Of a stretch of 64,000 nt of DNA, positions 16,687 to 26,327 are shown piece by piece. The stretch's first letter is position 1. Each line of letters opens with the position of its first letter. A model generated the notes under the pieces. The model searched no databases, was not told the DNA's origin, and saw nothing but the letters and a program-made list of their open reading frames with translations. The position numbers were made by a program, and so were the translations under genes. Origin of the DNA: Streptomyces sp. SKN60. GTDB lineage: Bacteria > Actinomycetota > Actinomycetes > Streptomycetales > Streptomycetaceae. The stretch is from assembly GCF_026236535.1 (NCBI RefSeq), contig NZ_JAHTMW010000013.1, positions 124,001-188,000 on the forward strand, written 5' to 3'.

Positions 16687-18410
16687 CGGGTGCTCACCGT
16701 CCTCGTGTCGCGGCCCGAGCGCAGCACCCGCCCCGGGATGGCGCCCGTGACCTCGTCGTCGCGGATCGTCTCGACGCCGTTGACCCGTACGGACACGATG
16801 CCGACGGCTCGCGAGTCCAGGCGCGGGCTGGCGCCGGGCAGGTCGTGGACGAGGGTCGCCGGTCCCGCGTCGATCCGCTCCGGGTCGAAGAGCACCAGGT
16901 CGGCGTGGTAGCCCTCGGCGATCCGGCCGCGCTCGCGCAGCCCGAAGAGCCGGGCCGGGTCGTCGCTGAGCATCCGTACGGCCTGCTCCAGGGGCACCAG
17001 CTTGCGGCCGCGCAGACAGTCGCCGAGGAAGCGGGTGGTGTACGGCGCCCCGCACATCCGGTCCAGGTGCGCGCCCGCGTCGGAGCCGCCCAGCATGACG
17101 TCCTCGTGCTGCCAGGTCTCGGCGCGCAGCGCCCAGGAGGCCGGGTCGTTGTCGGTGGGCATCGGCCACAGGACGGTCTTCAGGTCGTCGTTGGCGCAGA
17201 TCTCGACGAGGGCCTGGAAGGGGTCCTGGCCGCGCTCGGCGGCGATGTCCTTGACGACCCGGCCGGTCAGGCCCTCGTTCTCACGGCTGTAGGTGTCGCC
17301 GATGACGTAACGCCCGAAGTGCGCGAGCCGCCGGAAGACGCCGGCCTCCTTGGAGTCGGCGCGGCGCAGCATCTCGGCCCGTACGGCCGGGTCGCGGAGC
17401 TTCGCGATCCGCTCGGGGACGGGGAGGGCGAGGATCTCCCCCCAGCCCGGGATGAGGTTGAGGGCGCAGAAGGTGCCGAGCGACATGTTCATGGGGGTGA
17501 GGATCGGCATGGTGAGGGCGACGATCCGGCCGCCGGACTTGCGGGCCTGCTCGGAGGCGAGGAGCTGGCGCGGGACGCGTTCGGGGACGGTGGCGTCGAT
17601 GGTGAGGACGTTCCAGTTGAGGGGCCGTCCGGCGGCGGCGCTCATCTCGACGAACAGCTCGATCTCGGCGTCGGAGAACTGGTCGAGGCAGCCGGCGACG
17701 ATGGCTTCGAGCTGGGTGCCCTCGTGCTCGCCGACCGCCTTCGACAGGGCGATCAGCTCCTCCGGGCGGGCGTGCCGGGAGGCGACGGGGGCGCCGTCGC
17801 CGTCGGAGTGCGTCGACGACTGGGTGGTGGACAGGCCCCAGGCCCCGGCCTCCATCGCCCCCTTGAGCAGGGCCGTCATCCGCGCGAGCTGCTCGGGCGT
17901 GGGCTGCCCGCCGACCGCGTCGGCGCCCATCACATACCGGCGCAGGGCGCAGTGCCCGACCATGAACCCCGCGTTGACCGCGATCCGCCCCTCCAGGGCG
18001 TCCAGATACTCCGCGAACGACGACCACCCCCAGTCGACGCCCTCCTCCAGCGCCTTCAGCGCCATCCCCTCGACCTTCGACATCATCCGGCGCGTGTAGT
18101 CGGCGTCCTCGGGCCGGTCCGGGTGGAGCGGGGCGAGGGTGAAGCCGCAGTTGCCGCCGGCGACGGTGGTGACGCCGTGGTTCATGGACGGGGTGGCGTA
18201 CGGGTCCCAGAACAGCTGGGCGTCGTAGTGGGTGTGCGGGTCGACGAAGCCGGGGGCGAGGACGAGGCCGGTGGCGTCCTCGGTGGTGGTCGCCGGCTCC
18301 CCGGGCGCGGGGAAGACGATCCGGCCGTCGCGTATGCCGACGTCGGCGGTGCGGGCGGGGGCGCCGGTGCCGTCCACGACGGTGGCGCCCTTGATGAGGT
18401 GATCGAGCAT
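16683..18410 (-). CDS. D-aminoacylase-like amidohydrolase
   Basis: A 575-residue metal-dependent amidohydrolase of the N-acyl-D-amino-acid deacylase/dihydroorotase-like group. The metal-binding HxH is in GFVDPHTHYDAQ (His59, His61), TTVAGGNCGFTLAPL follows near residue 81, and the metal aspartate is in LGGSDAGAHLDRM near 440. Related long amidohydrolases occur in actinobacterial catabolic clusters, where their true substrates are often unknown. ATG 18410 matches the family start (LIKGATVVDGTGAP). It is coupled by a 4-bp overlap to the aldehyde dehydrogenase and lies 148 bases after the LLM gene. The gap holds no clear promoter. Confidence 0.88.
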   Translation of the reverse strand: MLDHLIKGATVVDGTGAPARTADVGIRDGRIVFPAPGEPATTTEDATGLVLAPGFVDPHTHYDAQLFWDPYATPSMNHGVTTVAGGNCGFTLAPLHPDRPEDADYTRRMMSKVEGMALKALEEGVDWGWSSFAEYLDALEGRIAVNAGFMVGHCALRRYVMGADAVGGQPTPEQLARMTALLKGAMEAGAWGLSTTQSSTHSDGDGAPVASRHARPEELIALSKAVGEHEGTQLEAIVAGCLDQFSDAEIELFVEMSAAAGRPLNWNVLTIDATVPERVPRQLLASEQARKSGGRIVALTMPILTPMNMSLGTFCALNLIPGWGEILALPVPERIAKLRDPAVRAEMLRRADSKEAGVFRRLAHFGRYVIGDTYSRENEGLTGRVVKDIAAERGQDPFQALVEICANDDLKTVLWPMPTDNDPASWALRAETWQHEDVMLGGSDAGAHLDRMCGAPYTTRFLGDCLRGRKLVPLEQAVRMLSDDPARLFGLRERGRIAEGYHADLVLFDPERIDAGPATLVHDLPGASPRLDSRAVGIVSVRVNGVETIRDDEVTGAIPGRVLRSGRDTRTVSTR

Positions 18411-18558
18411 GACGATCCGTGACCTTTCTGCACATGGACGCGGGTGCGCCCCGGCCCGGGGCCGCCGCGGAACGACCTCCGGCCGGGGCCGTCACGGGAC
18501 GGCGGTCCGGGAAGACACCGCCCCGCGCTCCAGGTACGGGGCCGGCCGGCCCCCTTGC

Positions 18559-19683
18559 TCAGCTCCCCGCGGACTGCCGGAAGCGCGTGGTGCGGTGGAC
18601 CGGGTCCGTGTCGATCTCCGGGATCACGTGCTCGCCGATGAGCTTGATCGTGGTCATCGTGTCCTCGTAGGAGATGCCGATCGGCAGGCCGAAGGACAGC
18701 TGGTCGGCGCCGGCCTGTTCCCAGCGCTTGCACTGGGCGAGGACCTCCGACGGGTCGCCGCAGATCATCAGCTCCTCGGCGATGAGGAGTTCGATGATCT
18801 CGGCGGAGTACTCGGGCAGGAGCTCGGGCCACTCGGGGACGCCCTCCGGCCGCGGGAAGGTGTCGTGGTAGCGGAAGAGCAGGGACTGGAGGTAGTTGAG
18901 ACCGCCGCCGACGGCGATCTCGACGGCCTTGTCGTGGGTCTCGGCGCAGATCGCGGTCGAGGTGACCATGACGTTGTCGTTGACGAAGTCGCCGACCGCC
19001 TTCGCCTCCTTGATCGCGTTCTTGTAGGACTCGACGACCCACTCCATGTCGGAGACCTTCTGCACGCTGAAGCCGAGGACCCCGAGCCCCTTCTTCCCGG
19101 CCATCGCGTACGAGGCGGGCGAGCCGGCCGCGTACCACATGGCCGGGTGGGACTTCCCGTACGGCTTCGGCAGCACCTTGCGCGGCGGGAGCGACCAGTG
19201 CTTGCCCTGGAACCCCTCGTACTCCTCCTGGAGCCACATCTTGGGGAACTCGGCGATGGTCTCTTCCCAGATCTCCTTGGTGTGGTTCATGTCCGTGATG
19301 CCCGGGAAGAAGCCGAGGATCTCGTGCGAGCCGGCGCCGCGGCCGGAGCCGAACTCGAAGCGGCCGCCGGAGAGGTGGTCGAGCATGGCGACCTTCTCGG
19401 CGACCTTCACCGGGTGGTTGACCTGGGCGAGCGGGTTGAAGATGCCGGAGCCGAGGTGGATCCGCTCGGTGGCGTGGGCGAGGTAGCCCAGGTAGACGTC
19501 GTTGGCGGAGAGGTGGGAGTACTCCTCCAGGAAGTGGTGCTCGGAGGCCCAGGCGTACTTGAAGTTCGACCGGTCGGCCTGGATGACGTACTCGGTCTCC
19601 TCCATGAGCGCCTTGTGCTCGGCTTCGGGATCGGTCTCGGCCCGCTTGCCGACGTATCCCTGTACGAAGATCCCGAATTCCAA
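18559..19683 (-). CDS. LLM-class flavin-dependent oxidoreductase
   Basis: A 374-residue bacterial-luciferase-like monooxygenase: MEFGIFVQGYVG first strand, WASEHHFLEEYSHLSAND near residue 45, then MLDHLSGGRFEFGSGRGAG near 100-118 and the long helical C-terminal half. The length and the SEHHF block resemble FMN-using alkanal monooxygenase-like members more than the short F420 forms. It should hydroxylate or cleave an organic substrate with reduced flavin and O2. It is the first gene of the leftward unit with the amidohydrolase and aldehyde dehydrogenase, and two copies of the recurring operator lie just upstream. Confidence 0.9.
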   Translation of the reverse strand: MEFGIFVQGYVGKRAETDPEAEHKALMEETEYVIQADRSNFKYAWASEHHFLEEYSHLSANDVYLGYLAHATERIHLGSGIFNPLAQVNHPVKVAEKVAMLDHLSGGRFEFGSGRGAGSHEILGFFPGITDMNHTKEIWEETIAEFPKMWLQEEYEGFQGKHWSLPPRKVLPKPYGKSHPAMWYAAGSPASYAMAGKKGLGVLGFSVQKVSDMEWVVESYKNAIKEAKAVGDFVNDNVMVTSTAICAETHDKAVEIAVGGGLNYLQSLLFRYHDTFPRPEGVPEWPELLPEYSAEIIELLIAEELMICGDPSEVLAQCKRWEQAGADQLSFGLPIGISYEDTMTTIKLIGEHVIPEIDTDPVHRTTRFRQSAGS

Positions 19684-19718
19684 GGAAGTTCACCGCCCTT
19701 GTGAGTTTCCGATGCGTT

Positions 19719-19735
19719 CCTGACGCATCGTCAGA
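19719..19735. promoter_or_regulatory. Catabolic-regulon operator O2
   Basis: CCTGACGCATCGTCAGA: perfect 6-bp arms CTGACG/CGTCAG around CAT, 36 bases upstream of the LLM start. Confidence 0.7.
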
Positions 19736-19765
19736 TTCTTGGTCGCACCCGTTGCCGTGTCAATA

Positions 19766-19782
19766 GCTGATGGTCCGTCAGA
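19766..19782. promoter_or_regulatory. Catabolic-regulon operator O3
   Basis: GCTGATGGTCCGTCAGA: arms with one mismatch, 47 bp centre-to-centre from O2, just after the SDR gene. Confidence 0.65.
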
Positions 19783-19793
19783 ACAGGTCCCGG

Positions 19794-20555
19794 CTAGAAG
19801 AGCTTCACGCCCGCCAGCCACCCGCCGTCGATGACGAACGGCTGCCCCGTGATGTACGAGGAGTCGTCGGCCGTCAGGAAGAGCGCGAGGGCCGCCACCT
19901 CCTCCGGCCGCCCGATCCGGCCCAGCGGCACGAGGCCGCGGTAGAGCTCGGCGGTCGCCGCCGGGTCCACGCCCTCCGGGTTGCTCATCGCGGTGTCGAT
20001 CGCGCCCGGGCAGACCGCGTTGACCCGGATGCCCCGCGGCGCCAGCTCCAGGGCGGCGACCCGGGTGAGGCCGAGGACCGCGTGCTTGGTGGCGGCGTAG
20101 GCGCCGACGCCCGCCATGCCCGTCACGCCCGTGTACGAGGCGGTGTTGACGATCGTGCCGCCGCCGGCCGCACCGATCTCCGGGGCGACCGACTTGATGC
20201 CGAGGAAGCAGCCCACCTGGTTCACCTGGACCAGCGCCTGGAACTCCTCCAGCGGCGTCGACACCAGCTCGTTGAAGCGCAGGATGCCCGCGTTGTTCAC
20301 CAGGCCGTCGATCCGCCCGAAGCGCTCCTTCGCGACGGCCACGGCACCCGCCCAGTCCGCCTCCCGCGTCACGTCGAGGTGGACGTACGCCGCCCGCTCC
20401 TCCCCCAGCTCCTTGGCCAGCGCCTCGCCCGGGGCGTCCAGGAGGTCGCCGAGCACCACCCGCGCGCCCTCGGCGGCGAAGAGCCGCGCCTCCTGCTCGC
20501 CCTGCCCGCGCGCCGCGCCCGTGATGACGACGACGCGTCCGTCCAGCTTGCCCAT
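19794..20555 (-). CDS. SDR family oxidoreductase (3alpha/20beta-HSD-like)
   Basis: A 253-residue classical SDR: VVITGAARGQG (TGxxxGxG, residues 11-18), NNAGI near 87, catalytic YAATK near 151-155 and PGAIDTAM near 185. The GARGQGEQEARLFAAEGARVVLGD start is typical of actinobacterial SDRs annotated as 3alpha(or 20beta)-hydroxysteroid dehydrogenases, but many of these act on other alcohols, so the steroid label is only suggestive. It lies 27 bases after the LLM-type gene that precedes it and is co-transcribed with it from the O4/O5 promoter. Confidence 0.9.
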   Translation of the reverse strand: MGKLDGRVVVITGAARGQGEQEARLFAAEGARVVLGDLLDAPGEALAKELGEERAAYVHLDVTREADWAGAVAVAKERFGRIDGLVNNAGILRFNELVSTPLEEFQALVQVNQVGCFLGIKSVAPEIGAAGGGTIVNTASYTGVTGMAGVGAYAATKHAVLGLTRVAALELAPRGIRVNAVCPGAIDTAMSNPEGVDPAATAELYRGLVPLGRIGRPEEVAALALFLTADDSSYITGQPFVIDGGWLAGVKLF

Positions 20556-20582
20556 TCGTCGGTCCTCCTGATGCCTGGAGTT

Positions 20583-21509
20583 CTAGAGGTGCGGGGCGAC
20601 CTCGGTCGCGAACGCGGCCATCTGGTCGGTGAGTTCGGTACGGCTCCGGGAGCGGAACCGGACCTGGATCTGCGCCACGCCCATCGCCCCGTACGCACGC
20701 AGCGACTCGGCGAGGGCCTGCGGCTTGCCGGTGAGGGCGCGCCGGCCGGTGTCCCAGCCGGGCTCGCCGACGTACAGCGCCTCGGTGATCGCGCCGACCG
20801 TGATCGGGGCCTCGATCCCGGCCTCCGCGCGCAGCCGCCGCAGCTTCGCGATCTGCCCGGCGAGCCGGTCGCGCGGATCACCCTGCGGCAGCCAGCCGTC
20901 ACCCTTGAGCGCGGCCCGGCGCACGGCGGCCGGCGAGGAGCCGCCCACCCAGACGGGCACCCGGTCCTGGGCGGGCCGGGGCCGCTGGCCGAGGTCCCGG
21001 AAGGCGAAGCGCTCCCCCGCGTGCTCGGGGTACTCCTCGGGCCCGAGCGCGGCCCGCAGCGCGTCGATCGTCTCGTCGAGCACCCCGCCGCGCCCGGCGA
21101 AGTCCGCGCCGACCGCCTCGAACTCCTCCTGCACGTGTCCGGCCCCGACCCCGAGGACGAGCCGGCCCCCGGAGAGGTGGTCCAGGGTCGCGTACGCCTT
21201 GGCCGTGACGAGCGGGTGGCGCAGGCCCACGACGGCGACGTGGGAGAGCAGCCGGACCCGCTCGGTGGCGGCGGCGAGGTAGGCGAGGGTGGCCACCGGG
21301 TCGTACCAGACGGTGCTCATCGCCCCGGCGAGCCGGCGCGGGATGGCGACGTGGTCACAGCAGGCGAGGTAGTCGAAGCCGTGGGCGTCGGCGGTGCGGG
21401 CGACGGCGAGCAGGTCGTCGGGGCCGGCGGCGGCCTCCCAGGGTTCGGCGTAGAGGGTGCTCTGGGACTGGACGGGCAGCTGGATCCCGTAGACGACCGT
21501 GGGACTCAT
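20583..21509 (-). CDS. F420-type LLM oxidoreductase
   Basis: A 308-residue luciferase-like oxidoreductase with the short-form layout common in F420-dependent enzymes: YGIQLPVQSQ, FDYLACCDHVAIPRR near residue 45, TLDHLSGGRLVLGVGAGHVQEEFEAVG near 106-132 and VPVWVGGSSPAAVRRAAL near 185. It should transfer a hydride to or from an unknown substrate. It is first in a two-gene operon with the SDR, and operators O4 and O5 lie within 80 bases upstream. FbiC encoded in the same window would supply F420. Confidence 0.88.
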   Translation of the reverse strand: MSPTVVYGIQLPVQSQSTLYAEPWEAAAGPDDLLAVARTADAHGFDYLACCDHVAIPRRLAGAMSTVWYDPVATLAYLAAATERVRLLSHVAVVGLRHPLVTAKAYATLDHLSGGRLVLGVGAGHVQEEFEAVGADFAGRGGVLDETIDALRAALGPEEYPEHAGERFAFRDLGQRPRPAQDRVPVWVGGSSPAAVRRAALKGDGWLPQGDPRDRLAGQIAKLRRLRAEAGIEAPITVGAITEALYVGEPGWDTGRRALTGKPQALAESLRAYGAMGVAQIQVRFRSRSRTELTDQMAAFATEVAPHL

Positions 21510-21527
21510 GGGACTCCCCTCTCACTA

Positions 21528-21544
21528 TCTGACGTTCCGTCAGT
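21528..21544. promoter_or_regulatory. Catabolic-regulon operator O4
   Basis: TCTGACGTTCCGTCAGT: perfect CTGACG/CGTCAG arms, 19 bases upstream of the LLM-SDR operon start. Confidence 0.72.
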
Positions 21545-21568
21545 TCCGATCGGGGAGTCATGCTGTCC

Positions 21569-21585
21569 GCTGACGCTCCATCAGA
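21569..21585. promoter_or_regulatory. Catabolic-regulon operator O5
   Basis: GCTGACGCTCCATCAGA: one mismatch between arms, 41 bp from O4. Confidence 0.62.
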
Positions 21586-21624
21586 CAAGGGGTCGCACCG
21601 GGGTATCCGGCAGCGCCCGCCCCG

Positions 21625-22842
21625 TCACGGCACCCAGAGGCCGTCCTCCGTGAGCCCGAGCAGCTCGATCGCGTTGCCGCGCACGATCCGCTCCACGACG
21701 TCCGGCGCCAGGTGGCCCATCTGGGCCTCGCCGACCTCGCGCGACTTGGGCCAGGTGGAGTCCGAGTGCGGGTAGTCCGTCTCGTACAGGACGTTGCCCA
21801 CCCCGATGGCGTCGAGGTTGCGCAGCCCGAAGGCGTCGTCGAAGAAGCAGCCGTAGACGTGCCCGGCGAAGAGCTCCGACGGCGGGCGCAGCACCTTCTC
21901 GGCGACCCCGCCCCAGCCGCGGTTCTCCTCCCACACCACGTCCGCGCGCTCGAGGATGTACGGGATCCAGCCGATCTGGCCCTCCGCGTACATGATCCGC
22001 AGGTTCGGGAAGCGCTCGAACTTGCCGCTCATCAGCCAGTCGACCATCGAGAAGCAGCAGTTGGCGAAGGTGATGGTGGAGCCGACCGCCGGCGGCGCGT
22101 CGGGCGAGGTGGACGGCATCCGGCTGGACGAGCCGATGTGCATCGCGATGACGGTGCCGGTCTCGTCGCAGGCCCGCAGGAACGGGTCCCAGTGGTCGGT
22201 GTGCACCGACGGGAGCCCGAGGTGCGGCGGGATCTCGGAGAAGGCCACCGCCCGCACGCCCCGCGCCGCGTTGCGCCGCACCTCGGCGGCGGCGAGCTCG
22301 GGGTCCCACAGCGGGATCAGGGTGAGCGGGATCAGCCGCCCCCGCGCCTCGGGGCCGCACCACTCCTCGACCATCCAGTCGTTGTAGGCGCGGACGCCGA
22401 GCAGACCGAGTTCACGATCGGAAGCTTCGGTGAAGGTCTGTCCACAGAATCGGGGGAAGGTCGGGAAGCAGAGCGCGGACTGGACGTGGTTGACGTCCAT
22501 GTCGGCGAGCCGATCGGGGACGCTGTGCGACCCCGGGCGCATCTGCTCGTAGGTGATGACCTCCAGGCGTATCTCGTCGCGGTCGTAGCCGACGGCGGTG
22601 TCGAGCCGGGTGAGCGGGCGGTGCAGGTCCTCGTAGACCCACCAGTCGCCGATGGGGCCTTCGTCCCCTTTGGCGCCCATCACGGGGGCGAACTTTCCGC
22701 CCAGAAAGGTCATTTCCTTCAACGGGGCGCGGACGATCCGCGGGCCGGTGTCGCGGTAGCGGGACGGGAGCCGGTCCTGCCAGACGTGCGGGGGCTCCAC
22801 GGTGTGGTCGTCCACCGAGATGATCTTGGGGAAGCTCTCCAT
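21625..22842 (-). CDS. Amidohydrolase-2 family metal-dependent hydrolase
   Basis: A 405-residue TIM-barrel hydrolase of the amidohydrolase-2 (ACMSD-like) family: ISVDDHTVEPPHVW places the first metal ligands near residue 11, MHIGSSS supplies a histidine near 240, and ETDYPHSDSTWP near 345 carries the metal aspartate. Such enzymes decarboxylate or hydrolyse ring-derived acids and are frequent in actinobacterial catabolic clusters. ATG 22842 starts just before the conserved strand; the upstream in-frame stretch is Pro/Ala-rich noise that crosses operator O6. That single operator lies 20 bases upstream. The specific substrate is unknown. Confidence 0.9.
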   Translation of the reverse strand: MESFPKIISVDDHTVEPPHVWQDRLPSRYRDTGPRIVRAPLKEMTFLGGKFAPVMGAKGDEGPIGDWWVYEDLHRPLTRLDTAVGYDRDEIRLEVITYEQMRPGSHSVPDRLADMDVNHVQSALCFPTFPRFCGQTFTEASDRELGLLGVRAYNDWMVEEWCGPEARGRLIPLTLIPLWDPELAAAEVRRNAARGVRAVAFSEIPPHLGLPSVHTDHWDPFLRACDETGTVIAMHIGSSSRMPSTSPDAPPAVGSTITFANCCFSMVDWLMSGKFERFPNLRIMYAEGQIGWIPYILERADVVWEENRGWGGVAEKVLRPPSELFAGHVYGCFFDDAFGLRNLDAIGVGNVLYETDYPHSDSTWPKSREVGEAQMGHLAPDVVERIVRGNAIELLGLTEDGLWVP

Positions 22843-22862
22843 GCGCTTCACGGTAGCGCCGA

Positions 22863-22879
22863 TCTGACGATCCGTCAGT
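22863..22879. promoter_or_regulatory. Catabolic-regulon operator O6
   Basis: TCTGACGATCCGTCAGT: perfect CTGACG/CGTCAG arms, upstream of the amidohydrolase gene and 130 bases from the divergent afsR start. Confidence 0.72.
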
Positions 22880-23008
22880 AAACTGGCGGGGACGGAGGCC
22901 GCACCACCGGTTCCGGCCGCTCCGGATCGGCCGACCCGATGCTGACGCGCACCCTCCGGACAAGGCAGACTGTCTCGGGCGAAACCAGCGGTACGGGCAG
23001 GGGGACAT

Positions 23009-26000
23009 ATGGACCGTGAGAACGGGCCGCGCGTTCCGGGACAGCGGACACCGGCCCCGGGTTCGGGCGGCAGCGGCGGGAGCACCGCCGGCAGCACCGG
23101 CAACAGCGCCGACGGCGGTACGGGCGCGGGCGCGGGCCCCGTCGGGAACGGCCCCATCGGGAGCGGCCCCGCCAGGAACGGCCCCGCCGGCGCCGGGCTC
23201 AGCTTCGGCGTGCTCGGGCCCGTACGGGCCGCGCGGGGCGGCGAACCGCTGCCCACCGGGTCGCCGCAGCAGCGCGCGCTGCTCGCCGCCCTGCTGCTGC
23301 GGGACGGCCGTACCGCCACCTCCGGCGAGCTCATCGACGCCATCTGGGGCGAGGACCCGCCCTCCCAGGCGCTCGCCGCCGTCCGCACGTACGCCTCCCG
23401 GCTGCGCAAGGTGCTCGACCCGGGCGTGCTCGTCAGCGAGTCCGGCGGCTACGCCATCCGCACCACCGCGCTCGACCTGACCGCCGCCCACGAGCTGGCC
23501 GCCGAGGCCGAGAAGCTGCGCGGCGGCGGCCGGCGGCAGGAGGCCCGCGACCGGCTGAACGAGGCGCTCGCGCTGTGGGACGGCGAGGCGCTCGCCTCGG
23601 TGCCCGGCCCGTACGCCGAGACCCAGCGGACCCGCCTGGAGGAGTGGCGGCTGCAGCTCCTGGAGAGCCGGCTCGACCTCGACCTGGAGGTCGGCGCGCA
23701 CGCCGAGGCCGTCTCCGAGCTCACCGCGCTCACCGCCGCGCACCCGCTGCGCGAACGCCTCCGCGAGCTGCTGATGCTCGCGCTCTACCGGTCCGGCCGG
23801 CAGGCCGAGGCGCTCGCCGTGTACGCCGACACCCGGCGCCTCCTCGCCGACGAACTGGGCGTCGACCCCACCCCCGAACTCTCCCGGCTCCAGCAGCGGA
23901 TCCTCCAGGCCGACGCCGAACTCGCCCGGCCCGTCGAGGAACCCGCCCCGGCCGCCGCGCCCGTCGCCCGCCCCGCTCAGCTGCCCGCCACGGTGCCCGA
24001 CTTCACCGGCCGCGCCGCCTTCGTACGGGAGCTGAGCGACCAGCTCGCCACCGCCGAGGGCTCCGTCATGGCCGTCTCCGCGCTCGCGGGCATCGGCGGC
24101 GTCGGCAAGACCACGCTCGCCGTGCACGTCGCCCACGAGGCCCGCCCGCACTTCCCGGACGGCCAGCTGTACGTGGACCTGCAGGGCGCGGGCGCGCGGG
24201 CGGCGGCGCCGGAGGCGGTGCTCGGCGCGTTCCTGCGGGCGCTCGGCACCCCGGACTCGGCGATCCCGGACTCGCTCGACGAGCGCGCCGCGCTCTACCG
24301 CTCCACGCTCGACGGGCGCCGCGTCCTCGTGCTGCTCGACAACGCCCGCGACGCCGCCCAGATCCGCCCGCTGCTCCCCGGCACGGCGGGCTGCGCGGCC
24401 CTGGTGACCAGCCGGATCCGCATGGTCGACCTGGCGGGCGCGCATCTGGTGGACCTGGACGTGATGTCCCCGGAGGAGGCGCTGCAGCTCTTCACCCGGA
24501 TCGTCGGCGAGGAGCGGGTGCGGGCGGAGCGCGAGGCGGCCCTCGACGTGGTCGCCGCCTGCGGCTTCCTGCCGCTCGCCATCCGCATCGCGGCCTCCCG
24601 GCTCGCGGCCCGCCGCACCTGGACGGTGTCCGTGCTCGCCGCCAAGCTGGGCGACGAGCGGCGCCGGCTCGACGAGCTCCAGGCGGGCGACCTCGCGGTC
24701 AAGGCCACCTTCGAGCTCGGCTACGGCCAGCTCGAACCGGCCCAGGCCCGCGCCTTCCGCCTCCTCGGCCTCGCCGACGGCCCGGACATCTCGCTCGCAG
24801 CCGCGGCCGCGGTCCTGGACCTCCCCGAGTGGGAGACGGAGGACCTCCTGGAGGCGCTCGTCGACACCTCGCTCGTCGAGTCGGCGGCGCCGGGGCGCTA
24901 CCGCTACCACGACCTGGTGCGGCTCTACGCGCGTGCGTGCGCGGAGAGGGACGAACAGCCTTCGGCGGAGCGGGAGTCGGCGCTGTCGCGGCTGTTGGAC
25001 TTCTATCTGGCGACGGCGGCGCGGGTGTACGCGATCGAGCGGCCGGGCGAGCGGGTGCGCGACCACTTCGCCGCCACCGCGTACCCGGGGCTCGCCCTGG
25101 ACACCGCCGGCGCCGCGCTCGACTGGCTGTTCACCGAGGCCAGCGGCCTCCTCGCGTGCGCCCGCCAGTCGGCGGCGACGGGGAATCCGCGCCGAGCCGC
25201 GGATCTGCTCCTGGCGGCCGTGGACCTGGCCGAGTCGGGCGCCAACGCCCACCAGTACGCGCAGGCGGCGCAGGCCGTGAGCGAGGCCGCCCGGGCGGCC
25301 GGCGACCGGCTCGCGGAGGGCCGGGCCCGCACCATGCTGACCCATGTGCACAGCACCTCGGGCCGCTTCGCGGCGGCCGAGGAGGAGGCCCGCCGGGCGC
25401 ACGAGGTGGGCCTCGCGGCGGGCGACCCGGTCGCCTGCGGTCAGGCACCCAACCAGCGCGGGATCATCGCCCTCTACGAGGGGCGGCACGCCGACGCCGA
25501 GACCTTCCTCTCCCAGGCGCTCGCGGCCTTCCGCGCCGACGGCAACAAGCCGGGCGAGGCCAGCGCGCTCTGCAACCTCTCGCGGGTGCACCTCGCGATG
25601 GGCCGGACGACGAGCGCCGTGGAGCTCGCGCGGCAGGGCATCACGATCTACGAGGGCGCCGACAACGGGCTTCCGCTGCGGCTCGCCAACGGCAAGTACG
25701 CGCTGGGCCTCGCGCTCACCGCGGCGGGCGAGACGGCGCAGGCGCAGAGCGTCCTGACCGAGGCCCTGGAGGTGTTCCGGGAGGGCCGGCAGAAGCTCTG
25801 GCACGGCATGACGCTGTTCCGGCTCGCGGAGCTGTACCTCGCGGACCGGCGGGCGGCGACGGCCGCCTCGCACGCGGAGCAGGCCCTCGCGGTGCTGCAC
25901 GGCATCGGCGGCGACTGGCGCCGGGCGAACGTCCTGACCGTCCTGGGCCGCGGCCTGTCGGCGGTCGGTCAGCTCGACCGGGCCCGGGTGTGCTGGCAGG

Positions 26001-26083
26001 AGGCCCTGTCGGTGTTCGAGGAGCTGGACTCCCCGGAGGCGATGGACGTGCGCGCGCTGCTGCGGCCGGCCGCCGCGGCCTGA
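23009..26083 (+). CDS. afsR: SARP-family global regulator AfsR
   Basis: A 1,024-residue transcriptional activator. Domains in order: a flexible Gly/Pro-rich N-terminus (1-62), an OmpR-like winged helix (FGVLGPVRAARGG, GELIDAIWGED; about 63-155), the bacterial transcriptional activation domain (to about 315), an NB-ARC ATPase with P-loop GIGGVGKTT at 361-369 and RVLVLLDN as Walker B, and a C-terminal tetratricopeptide region from about 700. The start MDRENGPRVPGQR and the downstream afsS identify it as AfsR. In S. coelicolor AfsR is phosphorylated by AfsK and activates afsS to raise secondary metabolism. Start has AGGGGGACAT directly upstream. It diverges from the amidohydrolase gene across O6. 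Confidence 0.93.
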   Translation: MDRENGPRVPGQRTPAPGSGGSGGSTAGSTGNSADGGTGAGAGPVGNGPIGSGPARNGPAGAGLSFGVLGPVRAARGGEPLPTGSPQQRALLAALLLRDGRTATSGELIDAIWGEDPPSQALAAVRTYASRLRKVLDPGVLVSESGGYAIRTTALDLTAAHELAAEAEKLRGGGRRQEARDRLNEALALWDGEALASVPGPYAETQRTRLEEWRLQLLESRLDLDLEVGAHAEAVSELTALTAAHPLRERLRELLMLALYRSGRQAEALAVYADTRRLLADELGVDPTPELSRLQQRILQADAELARPVEEPAPAAAPVARPAQLPATVPDFTGRAAFVRELSDQLATAEGSVMAVSALAGIGGVGKTTLAVHVAHEARPHFPDGQLYVDLQGAGARAAAPEAVLGAFLRALGTPDSAIPDSLDERAALYRSTLDGRRVLVLLDNARDAAQIRPLLPGTAGCAALVTSRIRMVDLAGAHLVDLDVMSPEEALQLFTRIVGEERVRAEREAALDVVAACGFLPLAIRIAASRLAARRTWTVSVLAAKLGDERRRLDELQAGDLAVKATFELGYGQLEPAQARAFRLLGLADGPDISLAAAAAVLDLPEWETEDLLEALVDTSLVESAAPGRYRYHDLVRLYARACAERDEQPSAERESALSRLLDFYLATAARVYAIERPGERVRDHFAATAYPGLALDTAGAALDWLFTEASGLLACARQSAATGNPRRAADLLLAAVDLAESGANAHQYAQAAQAVSEAARAAGDRLAEGRARTMLTHVHSTSGRFAAAEEEARRAHEVGLAAGDPVACGQAPNQRGIIALYEGRHADAETFLSQALAAFRADGNKPGEASALCNLSRVHLAMGRTTSAVELARQGITIYEGADNGLPLRLANGKYALGLALTAAGETAQAQSVLTEALEVFREGRQKLWHGMTLFRLAELYLADRRAATAASHAEQALAVLHGIGGDWRRANVLTVLGRGLSAVGQLDRARVCWQEALSVFEELDSPEAMDVRALLRPAAAA

Positions 26084-26133
26084 CCCGCGGGTCCCGCGCG
26101 CAAGCCCGCCCATCGGGCCCGCGCACGGGGCTC

Positions 26134-26166
26134 GTTCATCATTCGTTTATCGCCGCCGGGCATTCT
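26134..26166 (+). promoter_or_regulatory. afsS promoter with AfsR/PhoP-type direct repeats
   Basis: GTTCATC and GTTTATC start 11 bp apart (26134 and 26145), followed 9 bases later by a possible -10 CATTCT. Heptamer repeats with 11-bp spacing close to -10 are the SARP arrangement, and in S. coelicolor AfsR and PhoP compete for such a site at afsS. About 160 bases of leader follow before the gene. Confidence 0.6.
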
Positions 26167-26327
26167 CGTACGCATCGAGTCGCCGCGTCGGGGGGCAGGC
26201 GGAACGATGTACGGCCCCACCGTTATGGTGATCGGCCCTGGAGCCGTCCGCCCGGCGGCCCCACGGGGGGAGTTGCCGGGCGGACGTGCTCTCTTCACTG
26301 CTCATCAACTATCAGGAGTTGATCTTC